Below, one piece after another: positions 42,045 to 54,539 of a stretch of 64,000 bases of DNA. Under the pieces are notes generated by a model that did not search any database, had not been told where the DNA came from, and saw only the letters and a list, made by a program, of their open reading frames with translations. How positions within the stretch are numbered: position 1 is the first letter of the stretch; each line of letters begins with the position of its first letter. A program made the position numbers and the translations under genes. This DNA comes from Stercorarius parasiticus (lineage: Eukaryota; Chordata; Aves; Charadriiformes; Stercorariidae): positions 749,963 through 813,962 of the forward strand of contig VWZL01000597.1 of assembly GCA_013396915.1 (NCBI GenBank). Direction: 5' to 3'.

Positions 42045-45000
42045 AAGGCTGCTATCGGTCGCATTCGAGATCATGGCTGTTCTGTACTGGATTCCCCCAA
42101 GGCAAATCAGTCATTTTCAAAAGTGGATAAGCCCTTGACTAAAGAACAAGAGGAAGACAAAGTGGTGAGTAACCATTTTCAATCCAAAACATGCCAGAAT
42201 CTGTCTGAAAACTTGCCTGGGTTTTTGTTGGGGTTGTGTGGGTTTATAAGCAAGTGTTTAAAGCAAGCATATTTTTTTAAAAATTGTTAACATATAGACG
42301 AACTATGTAAAGCCTTGTTAATAAGAAGCTTTATATTGTAGGATATGCCTCTAGTATGAAAAATAAATAATTAAAGAACAAAAATGCTACTATTTGCTAG
42401 ACAGCTTAGAAAGTGGAGATGTTTTTCTTAAGCAGAAAGTGGGTAGATGATGAGCATAACCAGAATGCAGCTTCTTTGTGAGCTCTGAGGTCATAACACT
42501 TACACACCTCCTTTGGCTACAAAGATGGAGTATTTTGGTTATGCTGTGGCTGTAATCACGATGGCAATTCTGTCAAAGAAGAGCTGCTCTAGAGTGAAGT
42601 GAGTTGTAGATCCAGTTTTTGAAAACTAAGCTCGTAGCCCCAGAAGGCCATGGCTGTGCTTTCAATCTGTCCCTATTTCTTGCACTTCTGTTGAGGAAAT
42701 ATTTTTTATCCTCACAACAAATAATTCACAAAGAATTGTAGTTTAGTATGTCTAAACTAGTCATCTAGTCTAAACCCAACCTAAACTATGTCTAAGCCCA
42801 GCAGTCTCCTGGATTTGCCATGAGGATGATAATAATGGTTTATATGAAATGATCTCCTAGTCTGTCTTTAACTGTATTACCCACGTGTGATATCACCATT
42901 CGTGGTGAACTGATGTTTCTTTTCCTCGATGCATACATTTTTAGGCATTCATTGTTAAAATAATTGTAGCTCCTTTTCACGCTTGCCACAAAAAAAAAAG
43001 TCTCTGCTTCCGAAGCTGCCTACCAAGTGGTACATTTATTTTTAAAGAAATTAATTTGCTTGTGTAAAAGAGTGCGTTTAGTCTATTCCTACAATATAAA
43101 GCTATTCCTCACAACAGATTTACACAGTTCCTCAACAGTTACTGATGGCAAGATTTTTTAAGGAGTTCAACTAAAATTAGGTTCAGAACCAGTATAGGAA
43201 CTATTGCAAGTTTCTACAAAAGACTTTCAAAGTGCTTAGCAGAATATGGTGTGATTGGCATTTCTGAAATGAAGTTGGATAGTTGACAGCCTACATATGA
43301 GTTTAGGAGGCTATTTTTAGGTTACAGTAATCTTGCCCTGTGCCTGAAGACTTGATCCACCCTGGAGAGTCACCCGCTCTGTCTGCCAGGACAAGCTGGG
43401 AGAAAAGCTCTGATGTTCTGCTCAGACCCAAACTGTGACAGCTGGGCACACTTGTGCTCACTTGACTTTGAAGCTATTTATAAGCTGTTGTCAGAGTTCG
43501 CATTTATACAGTTTCCCTTAGTGTATTTTTGGGTCTGATTTTCCTTCCAATACGAGGCAAATAAAGCCATGGAACAAATCAGTTTTAGAAAGAAAACAGA
43601 TAAAATCACGGGATGATGATAAAATTCAGCAAGTGTTGAAATGTATTTTTAATTACAGATGATATATTTATTTTTTTTTAATCCATAGAGGAACAAAAAT
43701 TACTGTAAACTTCAAGCGCATTTGAAGAAAATAAAGGCAAAGTCTCTATGTTTCCCTGTAATCCAACTGGATTCACATATCAACATAAAAGAGTTGGTTT
43801 TAGATGATATATTTGCTCTCTACATTTTCTGTCATCTGAGTTGGTTCGTTGCTAAGCTATAGGCAGGCATGTGCCACAGAGAATGACTCATAGACTTGTA
43901 GGCCAGGATGCTTTTCTTGGTTTTCCATTGAGCATTCTTTTTATCCTACACAGATATAAATAAGTGCCCTCATTGACTTCCCTATCATTTAGTACTTGGA
44001 AAGTAAATCTGAAATTATTTTAATTGCATTAAAATATGTTTTCTGTGATTAAGGGAGAACAGTTTCATTACCATCTGTTATAACCTTAAAAGTTCTGTTC
44101 TTACATACTAATATACGTAGGGCCACAACAGAATAGAGTAGCATATGGAAGAAAAATAAAAACTGAATTGCTGTAAAATAGTGGCTATTTAAAGAAAAAA
44201 ATGAATATGTATGTAATGTTCTTATTAAAATGAATGATTCTATTGCCATTTGAGAGAAAGCTGACAGCTTTAGGAGGAAGCAGTGAGGTTTCAAAGACTT
44301 CATTGGTTTGGAAATGAGAGCTCAGAAGGGAAAATGGTTTTCCCATTTTTTCCTCTACTCTTGGGAGGTGAGATAGGCTATAGGAACAGAAAAGGGAAAA
44401 GGAGGTGTGAGCAAGGCCAGGAAATAGAAGGTCCCTTGGATCAAATCTTCACTTGTGTTTTTCCTAGGGCTAGTAGTCTGGCATCAGTGCCAGCCGCTGC
44501 TGCTGTGAAGATTGTTCCCGTTAGCATTAGCAATATCTCCCTTCTGCCCCCACCACCATCAGTCGCAATGAGCCATGCCAACTTTATCTCCACCTGGGGC
44601 CAGCTGAGGTTCCAGCCAAGAGCTCATTCAGTTTTATTTCTATTTTAATCTGGTTTTTATTATCCAGGTACGGTGGTGAACTAAAGAAAACGTATTCATA
44701 CTTGCTTGCTGTACCAACTGGGTTTCTACAGAGGATCTTATTCAGGGTCCAGGAATGATAGTTTTTTTTTTTTTAAAATGTCTAATTCACATGAAAACAC
44801 TTTGGATGAGTATTTAATGTGTACTAAGTTTCTTTGCATATAGCCTCCTGTGCTCTTCCCTCTGAAGTATGTTTGCATTTGTTGTGTATATTTGCTACCC
44901 TCCCAGTTTCAGTGTCGTCTTAGATGTGGTGAGTTCCCACCAGTGGAACATCAAATGAAAACAGGAAAAAATCAGAGAATATGGGAGAGGGGACATTGTT

Positions 45001-48000
45001 TTAATTTTTCAGAAAAGACTTGTGGATTCCTCGCAAGCATCCTGCATCTGCCTATAGCAGAAATCACCAAAGTTAAATCTGTGACAGATGGCTGGTGTTT
45101 GTAGTATGAGCAGTTCTAATGACCACCTTTGGTTCACAAACAGTGACTGCAGAACAGCTACATAAAAGGTTCCTTTTCAATTCCAAGCAGCTATATGCTT
45201 TATTAGAACCAATTCACTTTTGCTTTCTCTCTGGTTTGTTTTGTTGCTTTTTCCTCCTACCATCTTCTGCTGGTGGGTAATTAGATAATTTTGAAGGATG
45301 ATTACAGGAAAGAACACACTCTAAACTTCCTTTTCCGAAAACAGCTTCTTGCTTGGTATTGCCACGTTCAACTTTTCTCAAATACAAAATCCACACCTCA
45401 AATGGTACAAAATGCCAAGTCATGCTGGCCAAATAGAGACAGCCTGACTCACTATCAGCAGAGAAAGGATGAAAATAAGGGCAGTGGTGTTTGGGAAAAC
45501 AGAGATCTCAGTCACTTTGTTTACTCTCTGGGAGCGGTCTTGGTTATCCAAGATTAAATGTTATGTAAAGTAAAAAAACCAGCTGCTTTGCTGGTGCTTA
45601 TAGACAGCACACAGAATGAGGGACAAGAGGAAACTCCATTATGAAATTTCCCTTGAACATCAGAGAACAGAGGAAAAGAGGGCTCAACCTTCCTAAAAGA
45701 GTAACAAACTACCTTGAAATGAGCAGTATGGTATGAGGCCAATTCCCTCGCTGCTATATGTTGTTTATTTAGGTTTGTAAGTTCTGGGAGACAAGACTGT
45801 CTTACATTGAATGTAGCATACTGTAAAGCTGGCATGTGATTTCAGCAATACCTTGAAATTTAAAAAAAAAGGAATCGATGCTAAAATCTCTAGCACACTT
45901 AAAATAATACTGCACATCTATTCTGTACCCTGTCATTCTGTATTGGGTAACAGCAGAAGGAACAAAGGTCCCTCTTTGGGTGCTGCTTTGTCCCACTTAA
46001 TTCAGGGATGTAGCAGAAAGTGCTCTGTTCTGACTGAGTAATCTGATGAAGCAGGGCCATTTACCATTTAACTACATGCTACTTATATCCCTGCTATTTT
46101 ACCCATCTTCCACATAAACCCCATATGAGATTCTTCCTGAGATTGACGAAGAGACAAAATGTCATGCAATGAACAAATCACTCCTAATAACTTTACTGAT
46201 TTGGATTGCAGTGGTATCTAGTCTCCCATTCTGCAGCATTAGCACAGTCCACACCATGCCAAGCACTGCCGAGACATGGGACTAGTAACTGGGCTCTGCC
46301 CCGGAGGTGTTATGTCCTCTGCTGCTGACCGAATGCCACATCTAACTTGTTCCATTAGCCCTTTTGAGCTTCAAGTCTATACTTTGAAACTTGTGCTTTA
46401 CCATGCAAGAACAAATTGATTTAAGACCAACAGAATCACTGAAACATTTTAGATGTGTTGTAATATATCTTAATGAGCTATTGATGAATTTTGATCCACA
46501 GTCCAAAAAGGGCAACAGGAAAGCCAAACAAACATCTGAAAAGCCTCCACACCGCAGAGCTGAGGGCAGAAGCAAACAGAGAGGTAGCTCAATAACTGTT
46601 AAGAAGAGCAAGGTGAGTATTACATGCCCTAAAATCTCTCAGTGGCTTTACTGCCAATTGCTGAAGCAGCTGTCACGGCATTGACACGAATCAGAAGTGC
46701 CTACACGTGGGGTGAAACCACAGGCTGTGCCCTTGGCACCTGATGCACTCAGATTTATCTCACATTTTGCTTCCCTGATGTGTTTGTTTTGAGTTTGTGG
46801 TCCAGCACAAAGTACTTTACTCTTTGCAGTTTTAGGAGTTATGCTATGAATGTTAACCAGTTACAGGACTAAATCACTATGACTTTTTTTTTTCCTTTTT
46901 TTTACTCTTCTAATTGCAGTTATTTACTGCTTTCGTGGTAAGATATCCAATTTAAAATATTGGTCAATTTGAAGTAATCCGCCAACAAAAAAATTACATG
47001 CTGATGTTAAATTCCTTTTGTCACGATTACGGCATATTAGTTTGCACACGAGGCTTGTGAAAAAGTGGAATCAACCCCTTTCCAGAAAGGAAATCTGAGA
47101 TGGGCATAAAAGGAAATCTGAGATGGGCATAAAAAGAAGTGGTGAGGACAGCCTGAGGATGCTGAGACAGAGCACCCCACGTATCATCCACGGAAAAACT
47201 GCTTTTCCAACAGCATTGGGGTGCATTACTGATTGGGAACTTTATCTGATGTTTACTCTGATTCATCTTTTCTATTCACTAATGGATTCGCTCTCCAGAG
47301 CTTTCAGTGTTTCTTCCTTCTGTAGATGCAAACACGATAAAAAATGCTTTAAAAAAAAGAAATCAATAAACACTTAAGTGTTTGGCAACTCTCAGAGTTT
47401 TTACTGTATCATTTACTCAACAGTTTAATGCTTAATAGAAGAAACTTGCCTGTTATATATTCATGTGTGGATTTAGAAGATATAACACACCACAGTTTGA
47501 TTCAGTTTTCTACCCCTTTTCATTCATGACAAAATTAATTGTTTCAGAGCATAGAAATTGCATTTGCTGGAGAGTAACACCTATTTTACTTGTTTGAGGT
47601 CAGTGTCAGGATCTATTTGTGAGAATCTGCCAGTATTCCAGTTTGGGGCAGTAACGTTTTCATCATTCAAAATTTGGAGCCTTTTTGGAACAGGCTGCCC
47701 AGGGAAGTGGTGGAGTCACCATCCCTGGAGGTATTTAAAAGATGTGAACATGGTTTAGTGGTAACTTAGCAGTGCTAGGTTGGACTTGATGATCTTAAAG
47801 GTCTTTTCCAACCTAAACAATTCTATGATTCTATAAAAATGAAAAGTCAGTTTCAGTTGACCCTGTTTACACAGCTGTATCTCGTTTATGTTATGTCCTG
47901 GCCCCCTCACCCTGACAGACCCCTTGCTGTGCTGGGGACATACTCTGATATGGGAGATGAAGAATGCTGACCACTTCAGCAGAGGTTGTCCTCTAATGAT

Positions 48001-51000
48001 TAGTCTTTTGGACTATATTTTATATGCACGTACCGGGTGCCTGGGTGCTGGTGGGGGCTGTGGAGGTCGATGCTGTGAGGAGAGGCCGGGGCTGCCCCGC
48101 CCAGACACAGCCGGTTCCAGAGCAGGGCACGGCCTAGGGCGCAGGGCTGGTGGGGCCTTGGGGAAAACACTGCTAAGGAAGGGCAAAACCAGCACAGAAT
48201 GAGGAAAAAATTGTGAGAAACAGCCCTGCGAGCACCCAGGCCGGAGCAGGGGGAGCAGGAGGAAGTGGGTGCCGGGGCAGAATCCCCTGCAGCCATGATG
48301 GAGAGACACAGGGGAGCAGACATCCACTCTGCGGCCCATGCCAGAGCAGATTTTTCCTGAAGGGGAAGGTGGAGCAGTTGGGAATGAAGGTTCAAAGTTG
48401 AGTCTGGGAAAGGTGGGGGGAGAAGGTGGTGTTTTAATTCTTGTCTTTGTTTCTCACTACCCAAACCTATTTTAATTGGCAATAAACTAAATTAATTTTC
48501 CTCAAGTTGAATCTGGTTTGCCTGTGATGGTAAATGGTAAGTGATTTTGCTGTCTTACCTCAACCCGTGAGCTTGCTCATCTTATTTTCTCCCCCAAACC
48601 TGTTGAGGAGGGAAGGAGAAAGAGCGGTTGGGTGGGCATCTGGCAGCCAGACAAGGTAAACACATCACCCTGCAGTAGAAAGAATTAATATAAATGTTTG
48701 AACAATCCAACTTGAAAGATATAATTTGACTGCTGTAGCAGTATTTCAGGTTGCTGTTAAAATATTAGTATCTGCTGATACGACTCACCTGGGGACAGCT
48801 GCTGTAAATGTTAGTCTTCCCTTTCCCAAAGTATAAGAGCTGTTGGGAGAGACTTTAAAATTGGGATATCGCTGATCAAATTTTGATCCTGCTGAACTAA
48901 TCCAAAGTTCATGGAATTTTGTTCAGTATGTTACAAATCTAGATAATATTAAAAATTAATATTCATTTTTTTCTTGAGTATTCACCGAGTTTGGGTATGT
49001 TTGTATTAGTGATGTGTGTCTGGCAAAGTTATGTTTACAAGGTTCACGTTAAGTGAGCTGAAATCCATACTTCACACCTCTCTCTTTTATTTTTCACACT
49101 TTCAATAGAAAAAAAAAAGACGAGGAAAAATAGATGGTACAATAATGTTAGTAGATACAGCTGTTCTTTGGTAATACTACCTCAGACGGATCTCATCTTA
49201 GAGGTTTCTAATGGTTATTACTTCAAAATGAAGATAATCCTGTTTGTGTTGTTTGTTTTTTTTTTTAAATTATTCGAATAGTAGTGTTTGCCATTTTACA
49301 TGTAAAATATGGCTTGTAATGTTTACTGTAGTTTAATGAGTCTGGTTACTCAGGCTTCTGAACCTCTACCACACCACTGTGCAATGATGCCCCAGCCATA
49401 CCCTTGGAGGGTCTCTCCCAGTCCCCTTGAGGGAGTGGGCAGGATTTTTGGGTGAGCTTCACTGACCTTCAACACCAAGGAGGAGCCATGTTGTGGGCTA
49501 GCTGAGCAAACACTGAGAGAAAGGGAGCTCCTCACTACGAAACTGTAGTTCACATCAGTTGAAAGTTTAATTTTGGTTTTTCACCTGGATTCAGTGTCTG
49601 GGCCTTTATAAAAATGTGTGTTTTGAGAAATATGACATAGAATGTGTGTGTTTCTCTAGCCCAAACAGAGGGGGTGGAGTGGGAAAGAGGAGGGGAGAGA
49701 AAACCAGGCAAAACTTGCATAAGGAAAATAAGAAAACATACTTTATAGACTTTGGGGATTGCACATCACAGAATAATGAAGTGAGAATTTAGTTGTCCGC
49801 TCTAAAAGTAGTTTGTTCTAAAAGAACAAAATTTAAGAAAAGTGAAAACCAAAAGAATGTTTAACTCTGCTATAAGTAAAACCCTGTACAATCTTAAATT
49901 GTAATGTCAGATTTCAACCACATTAATATTCTCAACTGAATATGACACAAACTGGGGCAAGTTGTTATTTCTGTATTAAAGCTACACCAAGCTGGTCTTA
50001 CAAGTAGACTGTGTTGAAAAATTAGTAACTTGTTCAAATGATGTACTGGTTGTAAGTGGCAATACCAAGCTGGAAGTGGTATTCTTGCAAGCGTGTCATA
50101 AGAAGTTAGCTTTTGGAATACAGCATCTCAGATGTAGCTGAAGCACAGCTTCCAAGTGAGGTGCATGTTCAGCAGCAAGGATAACTTCTTAATTAGCTCT
50201 GTCATACAATGCTGAGTGAAGGACCAAAAGTAGTGGGTGAGCAGCAGCACTATGTTGCCATCAAGTGGTAAATATGTTGATATCTATATAATCAGAGGGA
50301 TCATGGCTGGCTGGTATCCACTGAATGAAGAAAAAGAAATATATGAAAACAAATTGTCTCCTTTTCATTTCTTTATATTATCCCTATCTCTTTACTGGTG
50401 ATTGACCAAATGAGATTGTCACTTGCACACTTAGTTTTTGAATGAAAGATCTGAAGAAGAGAATTTTCAAATAATGCACTTATGGTATGACTTCTGAAAG
50501 AATTTGAATTATACTCTTTCCCTCAGACACAGCTTTACCAAAAATGACATGAAAAATGTATTTTCTCTTTACTAGGTTGTCAACCCTTCAACTTCATTGA
50601 CATTGTCATCCAATAACACTGCTGTCATCACAAAAATAATTACCAGAACACTTCCTCTAAAGCAGAAAATGCACTTTGTCAATGTTAAGGCCCAGCACCT
50701 GCAAAATATCAACAAACAGTCCAAAAGTATAAAAGATCTGGAGATCCAACTGCTGCAATTGGAGTGTGAAGAACTCAAAAATCAGCTAGGATGCCTGAGG
50801 GTAGGTAAAAATCCAGTTCTGTTCTTAATTTCTAACTGTGCTGGTAAACAGTTACATCGAAAATAGTTTATTCACAGAGGTGTTAAAACCAAATAGAAAA
50901 AAAATGTTTTTCTGCTCAGTTTTCATCCAAACAGATAGCTTATTGATATTAAATATTTTGTAAATTATCACATGTAGAAGAGAGTTTGGGTCTGAATTCA

Positions 51001-52176
51001 CAATACTTCTGGTTTAGCTTCAAGTTAAGACTTTCACTAAGGATATAAATTTATACTTTGGATTACTGAATGGCATTCCTGTACTTTTTAATTACTACAC
51101 TAGCATCAAACTTTTCTCAGCATTGTCTTGTACTAATTTTGTGCCCTACCAGCAGCATCTCTGAGCCCTTTGTTACAGCAATATATCACATACGAGGAAC
51201 TTCTTCCAGTTCTCAAAGGTTGGAATTGCCCATGTTTCCTACGTCAACCTAACCCGGCTTGATTAATAGCCAGAGGAAGTTTATTAAGCATGAAGTATTA
51301 GCATACTTGAAGTGTAGGATGTTGTGCTGCTAATGCTATGAAGAGACATTTTGCTTTTTAGGTGACAGAGAATTATTAAATTGAGGACAAAAAGTCACAT
51401 GCATAAATATAGATACATTGCTATAGCAGATGTTCTTGTTTGGATAGAAATTCAACTATGAAAAATCATACGTTACTATCACCATACATCTGAGAAAACA
51501 GAAATTGAAAATCTCCTATCATGCAGGAAGGGCTGATGAGGCAGAAGCCAGGTGACACGGAGGAGTTACTGAAACAATCTCAGAAAGAGCTGTTGTGGCT
51601 TCAGAGACAGCTGTCCTTTATCTCCACAGGAGGCCCTGTGTGTGTGTTGGCAGCTAGCAAGGTGAGCTCCTTTATTATTTTTTTTAGTCTATCTTACTGT
51701 ACAAAGTGGAATTAGGAAGGGAAGGATTTATCATCATTTTGGCTTGTTTTATTGAAACAATGCACTGCAAGATTTATTTTTCATACTAAGGGTACCAAGA
51801 GGAAAATTAATCTTTTAGGATGTGTTTTAAATAATTGTTTCATGTAATTCAGAAAGACCAGGAAGAACATGAAAATCATTATGGCATGTGAAAGGTTACA
51901 TAGTTAAAATGGCATTTCATAGAGCCCTATCATATACAGAAAGATATCTTACATTCTATCTCTCTTTCTAAAGAAAACTGTCTATCAGAAGGTAGGATCA
52001 TTATACCGGGATTGTTATTCTGTGGGGATTTCCTGGCCTGGCATACAGAGCTGTAATTCCCTTTCTTCTCTCAGCAGCACTGTTATAGATGCATTCCTAG
52101 TTACCAGCAGCCCATCATCAGCATAGCTGCATCCAGCCCTGAACAGGCAAAAATTGCTATCAAGCTATATACTTGA
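42045..52176 (+). CDS. Unrecognised coiled-coil protein, C-terminal 230 residues
   Basis: Five exons join in one frame: 42045-42164 (40 codons), 46502-46612 (37), 50576-50800 (75), 51527-51661 (45), 52075-52176 (33 plus TGA). The first four are all symmetric phase 0 with AG acceptors and GTGAGT, GTGAGT, GTAGGT and GTGAGC donors. The first exon shown opens KAAIGRIRDHG and ends in an acidic EQEEDK stretch. The second is very basic, rich in Lys/Arg/Ser. The third starts with a Ser/Thr-rich part, then about 40 residues of heptad-like helix containing KDLEIQLLQLECEELKNQL. The fourth continues the helix (ELLKQSQKELLWLQRQL). The last ends KIAIKLYT. There is no signal peptide or membrane segment in the visible part. 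The 5' exons and start are not identified. The layout (basic linker plus short coiled coil) would suit a centrosomal or cytoskeletal protein, but that is a guess, and I do not recognise the family. The last exon is less certain than the other four. Confidence 0.68.
47089..47134. repeat. Perfect 23-bp tandem duplication
   Basis: Two exact adjacent copies (47089-47111 and 47112-47134) of a unit that starts GGAAATCTGAG and ends GGGCATAAAA. It lies in an intron of the coiled-coil gene and looks like a recent slip. Confidence 0.9.
47680..47836 (+). mobile_element. CR1 LINE 3' end
   Basis: Shows the characteristic avian CR1 3' sequence: AACAGGCTGCCCAGGGAAGT, GTGGAGTCACCATCCCTGGA, GGTTGGACTTGATGATCTTA, GTCTTTTCCAACCTAA, then the ATTCTATGATTCTAT tail. 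It is 5'-truncated, as most CR1 copies are, and lies sense to the coiled-coil gene in its second visible intron. Confidence 0.93.
47889..48664 (+). mobile_element. Solo LTR of an avian endogenous retrovirus
   Basis: Starts TGTTATGTCCTGG and ends near CAAGGTAAACACA, so it has TG...CA termini, about 776 bases apart. Near the 3' end are CTTTGTTTCTCACTACCC, an AATAAA at 48481 and a GGTGGGCATCTGGCAGCCAG segment. I recognise these as a recurrent LTR 3' region of bird genomes. The GC-rich middle produces long spurious open frames on both strands. No gag, pol or env sequence flanks it, so it is a solo LTR. I could not pair target-site duplications, so the exact edges are approximate. It lies sense to the coiled-coil gene. 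Confidence 0.7.
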
Positions 52177-52208
52177 TGTTAATATTTGGCCATATAAGCT
52201 ACCGAATT

Positions 52209-52214
52209 AATAAA
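52209..52214 (+). terminator. Polyadenylation signal of the coiled-coil gene
   Basis: AATAAA 33 bases after the TGA of the last predicted exon, giving a very short 3' UTR of roughly 50-60 bases. Its position supports the terminal-exon call. Confidence 0.5.
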
Positions 52215-52234
52215 CTGTTTATGTAACAATGTCC

Positions 52235-54480
52235 TAACATCTTAGAATTCCAGTAAAATGGGAGTTCTTATTTGCTGTGGCATAACAAGTTGAATATGTC
52301 AAGTTTTGATGACTCAAGCTTCTAAATGTTTACTTGAGATAAAGAATGTTTTAAAATCTTCATAGCAGTGAATCTGCGCTGGTAGTTCAAAAAATTAGTT
52401 CTATTATATTTTCAGAGTGACTTAATTTATTCATATAATCTTCCGTATCTTTAAAAAAAATTTACAGAAAGTTTATGATAATGTACGTATTCTATACATA
52501 CAAACACCCATGTACAGATACACACATTTTAAATCCACCTATGAAAAGGAATGAGAAGAGTTGGTTTGGTTCAGTGTAACACATTAATAATGCCATTTTA
52601 CAGTGATCTGACTTACTTTCAAGTATCAATTTGGTTTAGCAAATTTTTGTTTTGTTTGTACAAATGCACATAAAGCAACAGACATGTTCATCTAGTCTCC
52701 AGCCTAGACAAGACAGGCTTCCAAAATGTGCCACCTGGAATCTCCTGGTGTCACTTTTTGTCTTATACTGCAGGTCTGTATTTAGTGCTGAAGCACAGTA
52801 TGGTAAGTGCTGATATAGTCATAGTCAGAAGGAACGTTTGGATTTGAAGTTTGCATGTAGCTCAACTGAGGGGGAAAAAAAATCTAACTTGCCAAAATTA
52901 GACTTTTAAAAGTGAAAACAATTTATGTCACAAACTGGTTATAAAAGTAAGAGTGCACTTGCCTGATGATTAAAGCCATAATCTAATCTGGGAAGGAACA
53001 TATGATCCTGAGTAGGAACAGCTTTTCTCTCCGAAAATACCAGAGTTTTGCTGTTCCTGCTACAGTCGTGAGTAATCTCAGGGAAGGTCATTTGGGGCTG
53101 AGATTTGCACAAAAAAAGTGGTCTTGGATACCTTATTTTCAGATGTTGGACTTTACATTCAGAAAACTGTATTCTTTCTAGAATGTGCCATGGTAGACCT
53201 TCAGGGAAGAAAGCACAGATTGTCTATTATCTTTTTCCTATTTTTTTTTCTTCAATATCACAGAACCAAGGATCAGATTTTTATCTGTTTCGTTCATATA
53301 ACGAGGGACAGATTTTTCAGAAGCAATCAGTTACTTTGAATATCACACTCTGATACTCTGCACTGTACTTTAATTCTAAGCCTCTGAAGAGAAATGCTTT
53401 TAATCCTAGTGACAGTGGTGGTACTTGGCGTTGCTAGAAGCTTTGGGGTTAACGATCTTTATAAGGTGCTCAAATAGATTGATGTTTGGGAAATGGAATA
53501 TCCAGAAATACAGGCAATGCCATTTTGGAAGGATTCCTTAGCTAAGCATCATGCTTCAAGGCTGAGATTTATCACGGACTGGAAATCCGTATAGGACAAA
53601 ACTTGAGAAAGAGATGATGTGACGAGTCCCTCTTCCATGGCTCTTAATACCTTCCAGTGAAGCATTTGATGCTGACAGTTCCTGGAGATCAGGGTACTCT
53701 CTGTGCATTTCAACTTCAGAAAGATCTATTAGGCTTTGGGGGAAATATGGTTCCTTCTGTTAATGCCAAACTTTTCTGACTCTTCCTCATTATGCCTGTT
53801 AGTAGAGCTGTGGGGGGAAGACTGATATTTGAAAAGGAACTGTAAACTAATGCAGAGAGACATTATTAAATGGAGAGATGTATTTCTGCAGATACTTTAA
53901 CAGAAATCAATAAAATAGTACCTTGAGAGTGCAATATTTCCTTCCCCTGTTAAATATTGAAAGGAAAATACAGACGTTCCACTCAATATAACTTCATATG
54001 CTTTCTTGATAATTTAACCTTCATCAGCCTTGAGAATTCAGTTACATCACAGTGAATGCACTCCCAAAGTGGTCAGATTCTGTGAGTCAGATCACCTGTG
54101 CTGGGGGGGGAGGGGGAAGGAAGAAAAAAAAAGGAGGGGGAAAAAAAGATTGAAGCTAGATTTTTAAAAATGAATTTATTTAAAATCTTTCCTTGTATCC
54201 CCTTACAGTGTCTCCCTCTAGCTGCTGGGGAGATGGTCATTGCATACTTAGAATTCTGTTTTGTGTGAATATTGTATACAGTTTTCTTGAGAAGAGGAAA
54301 GACAGAATGGTTAGGATGCTCCAGGTAATCTGTCTTAATACCCTTCTGCATTTGAGTTTCTAAGCCTTCCATTGGGCAGGCTTGGGAGCGAAAAAAAAAT
54401 CACAGCTCACATTTACAGTTCATTGGTTCGTGCCAGTAGGCCACAGATGACCTACTGAGAAGATCCTGTGATAGCATTAC
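52235..54480. other. Spacer after the coiled-coil gene
   Basis: About 2.2 kb with no supported exon or recognised transposon. A G-rich tract occurs at 54100-54140. The open frames at 53.1-53.35 kb lack convincing splice partners. Confidence 0.5.
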
Positions 54481-54500
54481 TTGGAGGTAAAATAAAATCT

Positions 54501-54530
54501 CCCAACACCCGCCTCCCCCCCTGCCCCCCC
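54501..54530 (-). promoter_or_regulatory. G-quadruplex candidate
   Basis: The plus strand carries C runs of 3, 3, 7 and 7 separated by short spacers, so the minus strand has four G runs within 30 bases. It lies just upstream of a possible first exon. Formation is inferred from the run pattern only. Confidence 0.45.
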
Positions 54531-54539
54531 TCACTGAAA

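Noticed and set aside
44914..45104. Open phase-0 stretch after CCCAGTTTCAG
   Set aside because: The only strong donor (GTGAGT) comes after 16 bases and would break the frame; the rest has no donor and no family resemblance.
48000..48482. 160-codon open frame on the minus strand
   Set aside because: It lies wholly inside the solo LTR, antisense to it, and arises from the GC-rich middle of that repeat.
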